Origin: Streptomyces buecherae
GTDB lineage: Bacteria > Actinomycetota > Actinomycetes > Streptomycetales > Streptomycetaceae
Assembly: GCF_014295035.1 (NCBI RefSeq)
Contig: NZ_CP060404.1
Coordinates: forward strand, 4,496,501-4,560,500
Direction: 5' to 3'
Length of the DNA: 64,000 nt
The notes below the pieces were generated by a model. It searched no databases, was not told the origin of the DNA, and saw nothing but the letters and a program-made list of their open reading frames with translations. Positions 51,588 through 59,755 of this stretch are shown here, one piece after another. Each line of letters begins with the position of its first letter. Within the stretch, counting starts at the first letter, position 1. A program made the position numbers and the translations under genes.

Positions 51588-53027
51588 ATGGCCCTGCACC
51601 GAGCCAAGGACCAGCACGCGGACGCGGACGATCCGTACACCGACGTCTTCGCGTCACCGCTGAGCGCCCACGCCCTGCCCAAGCACCGGATGCCGGCGGA
51701 GCACGCGCCGCCCGACGTGGTCTACGAGCTGCTCCACAACGAGCTGCTCCTCGACGGCAACGCGGCCCAGAACCTGGCCACGTTCTGCACGACGTGGACC
51801 GAGCCGTACGTCGGGCGGCTGATGAGCGAGTGCGTCGACAAGAACATGGTCGACAAGGACGAGTACCCGCAGACCGCCGCGATCGAGGCGCGCTGCGTGA
51901 GCATCATCGCCGACCTGTGGCACGCGCCGTCGAGCGGCAACGGTGATGGCGGCGGTGGCGGTGGCGAGGGTGGTGGCGTCCGGCCGCGCGGGGCCGTCGG
52001 CTGCTCGACCACCGGGTCCAGCGAGGCGGCCATGCTCGGCGGGCTCGCGCTCAAGTGGCGCTGGCGCGCCCGGCGACAGGCGCGGGGCGAACCCGTCGAC
52101 CGGCCCAACATCGTCGCCGGGCCGGTGCAGGTCTGCTGGGAGAAGTTCGCCCGCTACTTCGACGTCGAACTGCGCCAGGTGCCGCTGGAGCCGGGCGCGA
52201 CGGGGCTGCGGGCGGAACAGGTCGCGGCGTACGTGGACGAGAACACGATCGGCGTCGTCGCGATCCTCGGGGTGACCTTCACCTGCGCCTACGAACCCGT
52301 CGCCGAGATCGCCGCCGCACTCGACCGGATCGAGGCCGAGCGGGGCTGGGACGTGCCGATCCACGTGGACGCCGCCAGCGGCGGGTTCGTCGCGCCGTTC
52401 CTCCACCCGGACCTGGTGTGGGACTTCCGCCTCGACCGGGTCGCGTCGATCAACGCGTCCGGGCACAAGTACGGGCTCGCGCCGCTGGGCGTGGGCTGGG
52501 CGCTGTGGCGGGACGCGGACGCCCTCCCCGCCGAACTCGTCTTCCAGGTCGACTACCTCGGCGGCGACGTGCCCACCTTCGCCCTGAACTTCTCCCGGCC
52601 CGGCGGCGAGGTCATCGCCCAGTACTACGCCTTCCTGCGCCTGGGCCGGGCCGGCTACCGCCGCGTCCAGCAGGCGTGCGCCGACACCGCCCGGTACCTC
52701 GCGACCCAGGTACGCCAGATGGGCCCGTTCACCCTCCTGTACGACGGCGAGGGCGCGCTGCCCGCCGTCTCGTACACGCTCACCGACCCGCGTGGGGCGG
52801 GCTTCAGCCTGTACGACCTGTCGGACCAACTCCGCATGCGCGGCTGGCAGGTCCCCGCGTACCCGCTCCCCGCCGACCGGCACGACACGGTCGTGCACCG
52901 GGTGCTGATCCGGCACGGCGTCGGCCGCGACGAGATCGCCCTGCTCGCCGACGACCTGCGGCAGGCCCTGCGCCGCCTGGCCACGGGCACCCCCACCGAC
53001 GCCGAGCGCACCGGCTTCCACCACTGA
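51588..53027 (+). CDS. gadB: Glutamate decarboxylase
   Basis: The 479-aa PLP enzyme has TEPYVGRLMSECVDKNMVDKDEYPQT, GCSTTGSSEAAMLGGLALKWRWR, IHVDAASGGFVAPF and the PLP-binding Lys in SINASGHKYGL, all typical of GadA/GadB. It converts glutamate to GABA with uptake of a proton and supports acid tolerance or GABA metabolism. A Gly/Asp-rich insertion (about residues 117-133) is unusual. GGAGG lies nine bases before ATG 51588; ATG 51579 directly follows it and is less likely. Confidence 0.95.
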   Translation: MALHRAKDQHADADDPYTDVFASPLSAHALPKHRMPAEHAPPDVVYELLHNELLLDGNAAQNLATFCTTWTEPYVGRLMSECVDKNMVDKDEYPQTAAIEARCVSIIADLWHAPSSGNGDGGGGGGEGGGVRPRGAVGCSTTGSSEAAMLGGLALKWRWRARRQARGEPVDRPNIVAGPVQVCWEKFARYFDVELRQVPLEPGATGLRAEQVAAYVDENTIGVVAILGVTFTCAYEPVAEIAAALDRIEAERGWDVPIHVDAASGGFVAPFLHPDLVWDFRLDRVASINASGHKYGLAPLGVGWALWRDADALPAELVFQVDYLGGDVPTFALNFSRPGGEVIAQYYAFLRLGRAGYRRVQQACADTARYLATQVRQMGPFTLLYDGEGALPAVSYTLTDPRGAGFSLYDLSDQLRMRGWQVPAYPLPADRHDTVVHRVLIRHGVGRDEIALLADDLRQALRRLATGTPTDAERTGFHH

Positions 53028-53052
53028 GCGGCGGGGCGGCGCCCGGGCGGGC

Positions 53053-53307
53053 TCAGCCTTCTGTCCTGGGGTGGTCCTTCTCGGCACTGCTCTCCAGCCA
53101 GGTCCGGGCGGGCTCCGCGGCCCTGGTGGTGTCCACGGTGAGCTGGAGACGGGTGCCGCCGTGCGGGTCGACCGGGAAGCTGCGCTGCTCGGTGGAGGTG
53201 AAGCAGCGCCGGAGGACCTCCGCCACCTGGCGGGCGACATCGGGCGTGGACGCCACGATGCTGATGTCGGCGTACCCGGCGTCGGGCAGGCGGTCCGGGG
53301 CGTTCAT
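53053..53307 (-). CDS. Unknown 84-aa protein
   Basis: The protein reads GYADISIVASTPDVARQVAEVLRRCF, then TRLQLTVDTTRAAEPARTWLES. This beta-alpha-beta pattern could be a small ferredoxin-like or BTAD-like fold. No catalytic residues or signal peptide are seen. CGGAG precedes ATG 53307. It is convergent with gadB, 25 bases away, and divergent from the first DUF5994 gene. The function is unknown. Confidence 0.55.
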   Translation of the reverse strand: MNAPDRLPDAGYADISIVASTPDVARQVAEVLRRCFTSTEQRSFPVDPHGGTRLQLTVDTTRAAEPARTWLESSAEKDHPRTEG

Positions 53308-53676
53308 GAAGGTCTCCGAAGGGTTGCGGGCATGGGGCGGGGGCAGGCGTCGTGGGCCGCTCGGTCGCTCTCCGCCTGTGGCGCTCTCCACCGCGCGTGG
53401 GGCGCGCACGGCCGTGGTCCCGGCGTCGTCATCCACCGTCCACGGTAAACCACGGTGATCCAGGCCGAGTGGGTCCGCGTGTCGCCGCTGGTGTCTCGCG
53501 GTACCCGCGCGGGCGCGCCGCCGCTGGACGCCCGGCGGGCCGGTCACCGGCGTCGGAGTGCGGGTCGTGGCCTCGGGAGTACGGTGAAGAGGCGAGGTCA
53601 GACCCTTCGAGGACGTCGCCGACACGCCGGTGCCGAGCGGCGGAGGGCCGCCGAACCCACAGGGGGTGAGGACACC
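53308..53676. other. Divergent region before the first DUF5994 gene
   Basis: No gene is supported. It contains CCACGGTAAACCACGGTG, a short direct repeat at about 53438-53456, and the element GGAGTACGGTGAAG (53576-53589). The latter recurs before the second DUF5994 gene and may be part of a stress-type promoter. Confidence 0.4.
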
Positions 53677-54150
53677 ATGGCTCAGGCCGACGAGACGGGT
53701 GCCGACGGGCTGTTGCCGGACGCCGTCCACCACGCCGTCAAGCCGGGCACGGCCCTGCTGCGGCTGGAGACGACGCGGGTCAGACAGGGCATCCTCGACG
53801 GCGCCTGGTGGCCTCGGTCCCGCACCGTCGGAGCCGAACTGCCCGCCCTGATCAGCGCGCTCACCGAGCACCTCGGCCCGATCACCCGCGTCGGCCTGGA
53901 CGCCAGTGCCTGGAAGGACCTGCCGACGCGGCTGGTCGTCGATGACCACGTGATCCACATCGACTCCTTTCCGATCGGCGACGACACGGTCCTCATCACC
54001 CGGGGCGACCAGGACCACTTCACCCTCCTCGTGGTCCCGCCGCGAACCCGCCCCGACGCGGCCCGCGCCGCCATGGCCAGGGCCGTACGGGCCGACAACG
54101 TCAGCGATGCCGAACAGATCCTCATCGACACCGCCGCCGGCGACGGCTGA
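53677..54150 (+). CDS. DUF5994-family protein
   Basis: The 157-aa soluble protein has ALLRLETTRVRQGILDGAWWPRSRTVGAELPALI, TRVGLDASAWKDLPTRLVVDDHVIHIDSF and HFTLLVVPPRTRPDAARAAM, the pattern of DUF5994 proteins, common in streptomycetes. The function is unknown. GGGGGTGAGGA lies before ATG 53677. A paralogue is encoded 0.8 kb downstream. Confidence 0.85.
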   Translation: MAQADETGADGLLPDAVHHAVKPGTALLRLETTRVRQGILDGAWWPRSRTVGAELPALISALTEHLGPITRVGLDASAWKDLPTRLVVDDHVIHIDSFPIGDDTVLITRGDQDHFTLLVVPPRTRPDAARAAMARAVRADNVSDAEQILIDTAAGDG

Positions 54151-54473
54151 CGGGCGGCGGGGCCGGCGGTGGGCCACGGGCGGCCGTCGCCCCCGGCCCG
54201 CCGGGGGCCGACGAGGAGTACGGTGGAGTCACCGAGAGCACTTCGCACTCGGGCTGCCACGCCAGGGTCGTTCTCGGCGACTGATGACGCCGGGCACGGC
54301 ACGCCGGGCCCGGAGCGAGGTTCGCGCCATGACCGCGACCGGTTCCCAGCCGCGGCTGAGCCCGATGGCCACCCGCCTACGCCAGCCGGCACCCGCCCCG
54401 CGGCCGGCCGCTCTCGCGCCCGGCCGGGGCGCCCGCGCCAGCCGCCCCCGACCGGTCGCCCGACGCGCCCGCG
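54151..54473. other. Upstream region of the second DUF5994 gene
   Basis: It contains GGAGTACGGTGGAG (54214-54227), matching the element before the first DUF5994 gene. It also holds an ATG at 54329 with GGAGCGAGG that opens MTATGSQPRLSP in a different frame from the DUF5994 body. That looks like the expected N-terminus, suggesting a frameshift or a wrong base in between. Confidence 0.5.
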
Positions 54474-55118
54474 GTGGCCCGGCTCTCGCTGGTACCCGCC
54501 GGCTCCGCGCCCGCCCTGTTGGACGGCGCGTGGTGGCCCCACTCCCGCGATCTGACCCGTGAACTCCCGTCCCTGATCAGGGCGTTGAGCGAGCGCTGGG
54601 GACGCATCACCCGGGTGACGGTGCATCCCGCGCACTGGCCCACCGTCCCGCGCAAGGTCCCCGTCGACGGGTGGCTGGTGAAGGTGGACTGGTCCGAGGG
54701 GGAGCAGGACCCGCACCAACTGCTCCTGCTCTCCCGCCGCGTGGGGCGCTGGGACCTGCTGATCGTCCCGCCGGAGACGGTGCCCGGCACGGCCGCCCGG
54801 ATGCTGGCCGCCGGGGCCGACCCGCGCCGCTCCGCGACCGGCAGCGCGCTGCTGGCCGAGGCGGAGCGGGACGCGGCGGCCGGCTTCGCGGCACCCGCCG
54901 CCGACCCGTCGCCCGAGGAGCGGGCGCGGGAAGCCGTGTGGGTCGCCGAAGGCGGCGGCTCCGGCCCCTCCGGCGACGCCTGGGTGCGCGGCGCGCCCGT
55001 ACGCGGCGGCGACGGGAGGCCGGCCGGCGAACAGGCCGCCGCGACCCGGCGGCTGCCCGCGCCCCCCGACCCCGAGCCCGTGGCCGGTACGGCCACACCC
55101 GCACGACCGGGAAGGTGA
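54474..55118 (+). CDS. DUF5994-family protein (second paralogue; N-terminus uncertain)
   Basis: The body reads ARLSLVPAGSAPALLDGAWWPHSRDLTRELPSLI, WPTVPRKVPVDGWLVKVDWSEGEQD and LLIVPPETVPGTAARML, a clear paralogue of the preceding DUF5994 protein. A further 70 C-terminal residues are Gly/Ala/Pro-rich. GTG 54474 is the only in-frame start and has no Shine-Dalgarno sequence. A better ATG at 54329 is out of frame (see findings). The following small membrane gene starts five bases after the stop. Confidence 0.75.
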   Translation: MARLSLVPAGSAPALLDGAWWPHSRDLTRELPSLIRALSERWGRITRVTVHPAHWPTVPRKVPVDGWLVKVDWSEGEQDPHQLLLLSRRVGRWDLLIVPPETVPGTAARMLAAGADPRRSATGSALLAEAERDAAAGFAAPAADPSPEERAREAVWVAEGGGSGPSGDAWVRGAPVRGGDGRPAGEQAAATRRLPAPPDPEPVAGTATPARPGR

Positions 55119-55123
55119 GAACC

Positions 55124-55384
55124 GTGGAGATCCTTGTCACCGTCTGCGTGATCGCGGCCATGATCGCGCTGGGCATGCTCGTGATCCACCAGCTCAACGC
55201 CCAGCACGAGGACCGCATCGCCCTCTTCCCCTACGGCCGCTCGCGCCGTGGCGGCGCGTCCCCGGCGCGGCCCTCGCATCCGGCCCCCGACCACACCGGC
55301 GGGCGCGGCGCCGGGCACTCCCGCCGCGACCACCGCGACGGCGGCCGAGGTCGCTTCCGCGCCCGCCGCCGCGCCCGGAAGTAA
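55124..55384 (+). CDS. Small single-helix membrane protein
   Basis: GTG 55124 starts a protein with one helix (ILVTVCVIAAMIALGMLVIHQL) and a basic, disordered tail (RRGGASPARPSHPAP..., ending RRRARK). GGAAGGTGAGA lies before the start, and it follows the DUF5994 gene by five bases, so both are probably cotranscribed. No family is recognised. Confidence 0.6.
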   Translation: MEILVTVCVIAAMIALGMLVIHQLNAQHEDRIALFPYGRSRRGGASPARPSHPAPDHTGGRGAGHSRRDHRDGGRGRFRARRRARK

Positions 55385-55871
55385 CCCCGGAGCGCGACCC
55401 CGCGCGGTCCGCCACGGGCCGAGTGGCCTCGGGCCGTGGCCGGGCCGGGGGCGGCGCCCCCCGGCCGTGGCGTAGAGGTGGTCTCGGGGCCGTACGAGGC
55501 GGCCTCGGGGACTTGGCGTACGAGGTGGCCTCGGGCACGGCCCACGGGGTGACCCCGAGCCGTGGCGCGGCGGGGTGGCTGGCGCGTCCGCCGGGTCGAC
55601 GGCCACGCCCGTGACGACCGCGCCCACCGCGCCCGCACCCACCGCGCCCGCACCCACCGCGTTCACACCCACCGCACCCACACCGCAGGACGCCGCCCGA
55701 TCGCCGACCGGGCGGCGTTTCGCGCGCCGGTGACCTCAGGAACGCGCGGTCGGCACTCTGGCGCACCGACGCCCCCCGACTTACCTTGACGGCGGTGGGA
55801 AACCCTCACTGAACGACTTGCCATGTCCACGTCCGATGATCTCTCACAGCGATCAGACCACGAGGTGAGTC
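55385..55871. other. Repeat-rich region before the M6 protease
   Basis: The first part (about 55420-55560) repeats GAGGTGGCCTCGGG-like words several times. A second part (55615-55685) repeats CCGCGCCCGCACCCA with variation. The right end is less GC-rich and probably holds the protease promoter. No gene shows coding bias, except that an ATG at 55823 opens a short alternative N-terminus for the protease. Confidence 0.45.
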
Positions 55872-58097
55872 TTGTTCCTCCGCCGCTCGCGCGCGCGCCG
55901 CGTACCCCGCTCCCGGCGCAGCCGCCGCCCGCTCCGCGCGTCCCGCGCACCCCACATATCGCCGACGACACGCTTCGCGCGCCTGTCCCGCGCGCTGCGC
56001 CCGCGCTCCTCCCGTACCGGACCCGTCGCGCCGCGCGCGTCGGTGCCCCGGCCGCCGCGGGGCGTCCGGCGTCTTGGCCTACTCGCCCTGGTGGTCGGCG
56101 TGTTGGTGGCGCTGGCCGTCGCGCCAGCGGGCGCTTCGCCCGACGCCGGCGCCGACGTCGAGTCCGCGCAGCGGCCCCGGCTCGCCACGCCGATCGACCC
56201 GCAGAACTGGCGCAACCCGGACGACATGACCTGGGCCGAGTACCGCTCCGTCCCCGGCACCGACTGGGCCAATCCCGACCTCAAGCCCACTGACCGCACC
56301 TTCAAGGGCGCCCTCGTCCTGCTCGACTACCCCGACGAGGGCTTCTCGGTCAGCCAGCCCGCGGGCAAGGCCAAGTTCGGCAACCCGCTGCCCGAGGCGA
56401 GCGACGTGCCGCGCGCCAAGCTTCCCCAGTTCTACGAGGACTTCCTCAACAAGCCGGGCAAGCTCAACCGGGGCCACACCATCAACGAGTACTGGATGGA
56501 GGACTCCGGCGGCCGGGTCGGCGTGGACCTGACCGCCTTCGGCGTCTACCGACTGCCGTACAAGTCCTACCAGTACGGCATCGAGCCCGGCATGAACCCC
56601 GGCGCCTGCCCGTTGCGGGAAACCTGCGGCAAGGACCTCCGCGAGGACGGCAAGCGCGCGTGGGTCAAGGACGTGGGCTCCCAGAAGCCGGGCGAGTTCG
56701 ACTTCGTCTTCTTCCTGACGGCCGGCGTGGACGAGTCGGCGGCCTGGCAGGAGTTCGGGCAGATGAAGTTCACCGACCCGAAGGCCGTCCCCGCCCAGTG
56801 GGGCCCGCCCGCGCCCACCGCCGACGGCGGCAACGCGGCCAGCACCCGCTACGTGCCCTGGACCTCCTGGCAGGCCGCGGCCCGCATCTGGCCCAACGCC
56901 GCCGACGGCTCCTCCACCCAGGCCGAGAGCTCCGGCATGGCCGTCTTCGCCCACGAGCTGAGCCACATCCTGGGCATCGCCGACAACTACAACAACCCCT
57001 ACGGCAAGCCCCTCAGCCGCTCGTACTCCGGCATCTGGGGCATGCTCTCGCGGGGCTCGTTCAACGGCCCCGGCGGCCCGCACACCCGCTGGCGGACCCC
57101 GGCCACCTCGGGCGCCTCGATGGGCGCCCACCACGTGCTGCGGGACAAGCTCAAACTCCGCATCGTGGACGAGGCGAACGTGCTGCGGCTCGACCGCGAC
57201 GCCCTGAAGGGTTCCGGGATGGTCGTCGCCAACGTGACCGCGCGCTCGGCGCCGCCCGGCGAGAAGGGGCTGACCGGCGTCAACATCACCATGGCCCGCG
57301 ACCTGTCACCGCAGTGCGACCGCGCGACCGACCCGCTGTGCGACGGCGGCGGCTACCAGAACTACACCGTCGAGGTCGTGGACCGGATGGGCATGGACTC
57401 CTTCACGCCCGACAACGGCGTCATGCTCACCAAGACGAAGAACGCCGACCGGGCCCCGTTCGCCTGGGTCGTCGACGCGCACCCCGAGGACATCGACATG
57501 GTGGACTTCAAGCGCCCCGACGGCACCGAGCAGAAGATCACCATGGGCGACTACCGCCAGCTCAGCGACGCCCTCTTCCACGCGGGCGCCGACTCCGGCA
57601 GCAGTTACGAGTACGTCGACCAGGCCAACCGGCTGCACTTCTACGTGCTCGACATCAAGCGCGACGGCGCCGGCGTGCTCTCGTACACCGTCGGCGTGCG
57701 CTCCCTGGACGGCGCCGGGCGCCAGGACCGCGGGCTCGACCTCGACCGGGGCACCCCGCACGGCAAGCCCGGCAAGGAGCGGGCCGTGTGCACCTTCCCG
57801 CTGACCAACACCGGCGAGGCCGCCACGGACTCCGGCACCCACCCGGAGGACGCCAGGCCGTACCTGGACTCGGACGTGTACCGGCTGTCGGCGGCGGCCT
57901 CCGGCCGTGGCTGGTCCGCCTGGCTGCCGAACCGGCTCGCCACCGCCAAGGCCGGCGCCTCGGTGCCGGTGGACGTGGCCGTGACCGCGGGACCCGGCGC
58001 CGAGCAGCGCGGCAAGGTCACCCTGACGGCCCGCTCCGAGAGCGACCCGAGCAAGACCACGCGGGCCACCTGCTCACTGCGGAAGTCGGGCCGCTGA
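55872..58097 (+). CDS. Secreted M6 (immune inhibitor A-type) metalloprotease
   Basis: The zinc motif is HELSHILGIADN (HExxH plus a downstream Asp). The region before it (PWTSWQAAARIW...) and YSGIWGMLSRGSFNGPGGPH fit the M6 peptidase family of immune inhibitor A. The preceding hydrophobic stretch LGLLALVVGVLVALAVAPAGA is a signal peptide, but the 57 residues before it are nearly all Arg/Pro/Ser. TTG 55872, GTG 56043 and a frame-shifted ATG 55823 are all possible starts. The C-terminal 250 residues are beta-rich and lack a recognised domain. The protein is probably extracellular. Confidence 0.85.
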   Translation: MFLRRSRARRVPRSRRSRRPLRASRAPHISPTTRFARLSRALRPRSSRTGPVAPRASVPRPPRGVRRLGLLALVVGVLVALAVAPAGASPDAGADVESAQRPRLATPIDPQNWRNPDDMTWAEYRSVPGTDWANPDLKPTDRTFKGALVLLDYPDEGFSVSQPAGKAKFGNPLPEASDVPRAKLPQFYEDFLNKPGKLNRGHTINEYWMEDSGGRVGVDLTAFGVYRLPYKSYQYGIEPGMNPGACPLRETCGKDLREDGKRAWVKDVGSQKPGEFDFVFFLTAGVDESAAWQEFGQMKFTDPKAVPAQWGPPAPTADGGNAASTRYVPWTSWQAAARIWPNAADGSSTQAESSGMAVFAHELSHILGIADNYNNPYGKPLSRSYSGIWGMLSRGSFNGPGGPHTRWRTPATSGASMGAHHVLRDKLKLRIVDEANVLRLDRDALKGSGMVVANVTARSAPPGEKGLTGVNITMARDLSPQCDRATDPLCDGGGYQNYTVEVVDRMGMDSFTPDNGVMLTKTKNADRAPFAWVVDAHPEDIDMVDFKRPDGTEQKITMGDYRQLSDALFHAGADSGSSYEYVDQANRLHFYVLDIKRDGAGVLSYTVGVRSLDGAGRQDRGLDLDRGTPHGKPGKERAVCTFPLTNTGEAATDSGTHPEDARPYLDSDVYRLSAAASGRGWSAWLPNRLATAKAGASVPVDVAVTAGPGAEQRGKVTLTARSESDPSKTTRATCSLRKSGR

Positions 58098-58349
58098 TCC
58101 CCGACCCCGCCCCGACCCCCGATCCCGATCCCTGATTCCTGGTCCGAGCTCGAACCCGGCCGGGTCCCGCCCGCACACGCCGTGCGGCCGGGGCCCGGCC
58201 GGTCCCGTCGGGGCGGCGCGCGGCGGCCCCGTCAGGGCGGTGGGAGCGGCGGCCCGGTGGCGGGGGCCACCGACAGCCCGTACGGCCGGCGGATAGGGTC
58301 CGCCCAGGCGCGGCCCGGCACTCAGGTGGCCGCACGGAAGGGGGCCGAC

Positions 58350-59060
58350 GTGCGACCGAGAGCCTACGGACACGCGCTGCGCGCGCTGTCCTGCGCGCTG
58401 CTGGCCTGGTTCGTGTGGGTGGCCTGGCACGCGGCGAGCCACGAGGCGGCGACCGTCGAGTGGACCTGCGACGGGGCCGGAAGCTGCGCCAGCGACCAGT
58501 TCGCCGCCGTGGCCACCCTGCTGGGCGCCGGCGCCGCCGCGCTCCTCGGCGTCCTCGCCGCGCGCTTCCTGCACCGCGCGAGCGGCGGCGTGGTCGTCGT
58601 CTTCTGCGCGGTCGCCTGCATCGTCGGCTGGCACGACGCGATAGCCGACGGCCAGGTCACCCACGACTCCGTCACCAACTTCCACGTCATCGTCCCCATC
58701 ACCGCCCTCTCCGTCGCGGACTGGCTCACCGCCCTGTGGTGCGCCGTGGGGCTCGGCTCCCTGCTGGCCTGGTGGGGCGCGGCCACCAGCCTCCGCCGCA
58801 CCGCCGCGCTGCGCCGCCTCTCCCGCCGCTACGACACGGCCGCGGCCACGCTCTCCGGCTGGGACCGGCTGAGCGGCAGGTACGGCCAGGTCACCGTGGC
58901 CTTCCAGGACGCGCACGGCACGCCGCACGAGGTGCGGGCCGTCACGGAGCAGGTCGCGCTCCGGCGCACGGTCCTGGCCGTGTACGACCGGGAACGGCCG
59001 AGCGACCCGCGGCGTACCCGCGTCGCCATCGTCCGCCGCACCACCCGGGACCTGGTGTGA
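58350..59060 (+). CDS. Four-helix membrane protein, first of a coupled pair
   Basis: Four hydrophobic helices are seen: ALSCALLAWFVWVAWHAA, VATLLGAGAAALLGVLAA, GVVVVFCAVACIVGW and WLTALWCAVGLGSLLAWWG. Two extracytoplasmic Cys (WTCDGAGSCASD) may form a disulphide between the first two. A soluble C-terminal part follows (SGRYGQVTVAFQDAHGTPHEVRAV). The start is GTG 58350. Its stop overlaps the next GTG (GTGA). I cannot name the family. Confidence 0.65.
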   Translation: MRPRAYGHALRALSCALLAWFVWVAWHAASHEAATVEWTCDGAGSCASDQFAAVATLLGAGAAALLGVLAARFLHRASGGVVVVFCAVACIVGWHDAIADGQVTHDSVTNFHVIVPITALSVADWLTALWCAVGLGSLLAWWGAATSLRRTAALRRLSRRYDTAAATLSGWDRLSGRYGQVTVAFQDAHGTPHEVRAVTEQVALRRTVLAVYDRERPSDPRRTRVAIVRRTTRDLV

Positions 59061-59695
59061 CGGGCCTGCCGTACGGCGTGCGCCGCCGGCTGGCCCCGTA
59101 CCTGTTGCTCTGCGTGGCCGTGACCGGCGCGGTCTTCGCCGCCCTCGCCTGCGGTGCCCTCTTCGGGCCGCGCTGGTTGCTGCTGACCGGCCTGTTCACC
59201 GGATCCCTGACGCTGGCGGTCCTCGGCGTCATCGGCGAGCGCGACACCGGCAAGGACGCGGCCTGGCCGCTGCGCCCCGACGGGCCGCGCGCGTACGCCC
59301 CCGCCCTGGTCCACGGGGTGCGCGCGGTCGACAGGGCCACCGGCCGGCCGGCCGCCGACCGGAACGCGCTGAGCAGCGTCTTCGCGTTCGACCTGACCGT
59401 GGTGCCCGAGGACCGCGACCCGTACCGGATACGCGTCCGCCACCCGCTCGACGTGCAGGACCTGCTCCACCGCGACCGGGCCGTGGTCCAGTACGACCCG
59501 CGCCAACCCTGGCGCGTCATCCTCCCGCCCAACCCACCGCGCGAGGCCCAGGCCCGCGCCGCCCGCCTCGACCCGGACTCCCTCCCCACCGCCCGCCCCG
59601 TCCGCCCCACCGGCCTCCCATCGGGCGCGCCGGTCCTGCTGCTCGGCCTGGCACTGGCGGCCGTCGTCGTCACGGTGGTGGGCACGGCGGGGTGA
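59057..59695 (+). CDS. Membrane protein, second of a coupled pair
   Basis: Two N-terminal helices (YLLLCVAVTGAVFAALACGALFG and LLLTGLFTGSLTLAVLGVIG) are followed by a soluble beta-rich domain containing FAFDLTVVPEDRDPYRIRVRHPLDVQDLL. A last C-terminal helix reads VLLLGLALAAVVVTVVG. Both proteins of the pair have a similar soluble part, recalling the DUF3592-like layout. They may form a membrane complex. GTG 59057 overlaps the previous stop. Confidence 0.65.
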   Translation: MTGLPYGVRRRLAPYLLLCVAVTGAVFAALACGALFGPRWLLLTGLFTGSLTLAVLGVIGERDTGKDAAWPLRPDGPRAYAPALVHGVRAVDRATGRPAADRNALSSVFAFDLTVVPEDRDPYRIRVRHPLDVQDLLHRDRAVVQYDPRQPWRVILPPNPPREAQARAARLDPDSLPTARPVRPTGLPSGAPVLLLGLALAAVVVTVVGTAG

Positions 59696-59755
59696 GGAGG
59701 GCCGGCGCGTACGCGGGCGCGCGGGCCGGCCGCGTGGGGCGGGGGCGGGGGCCGG

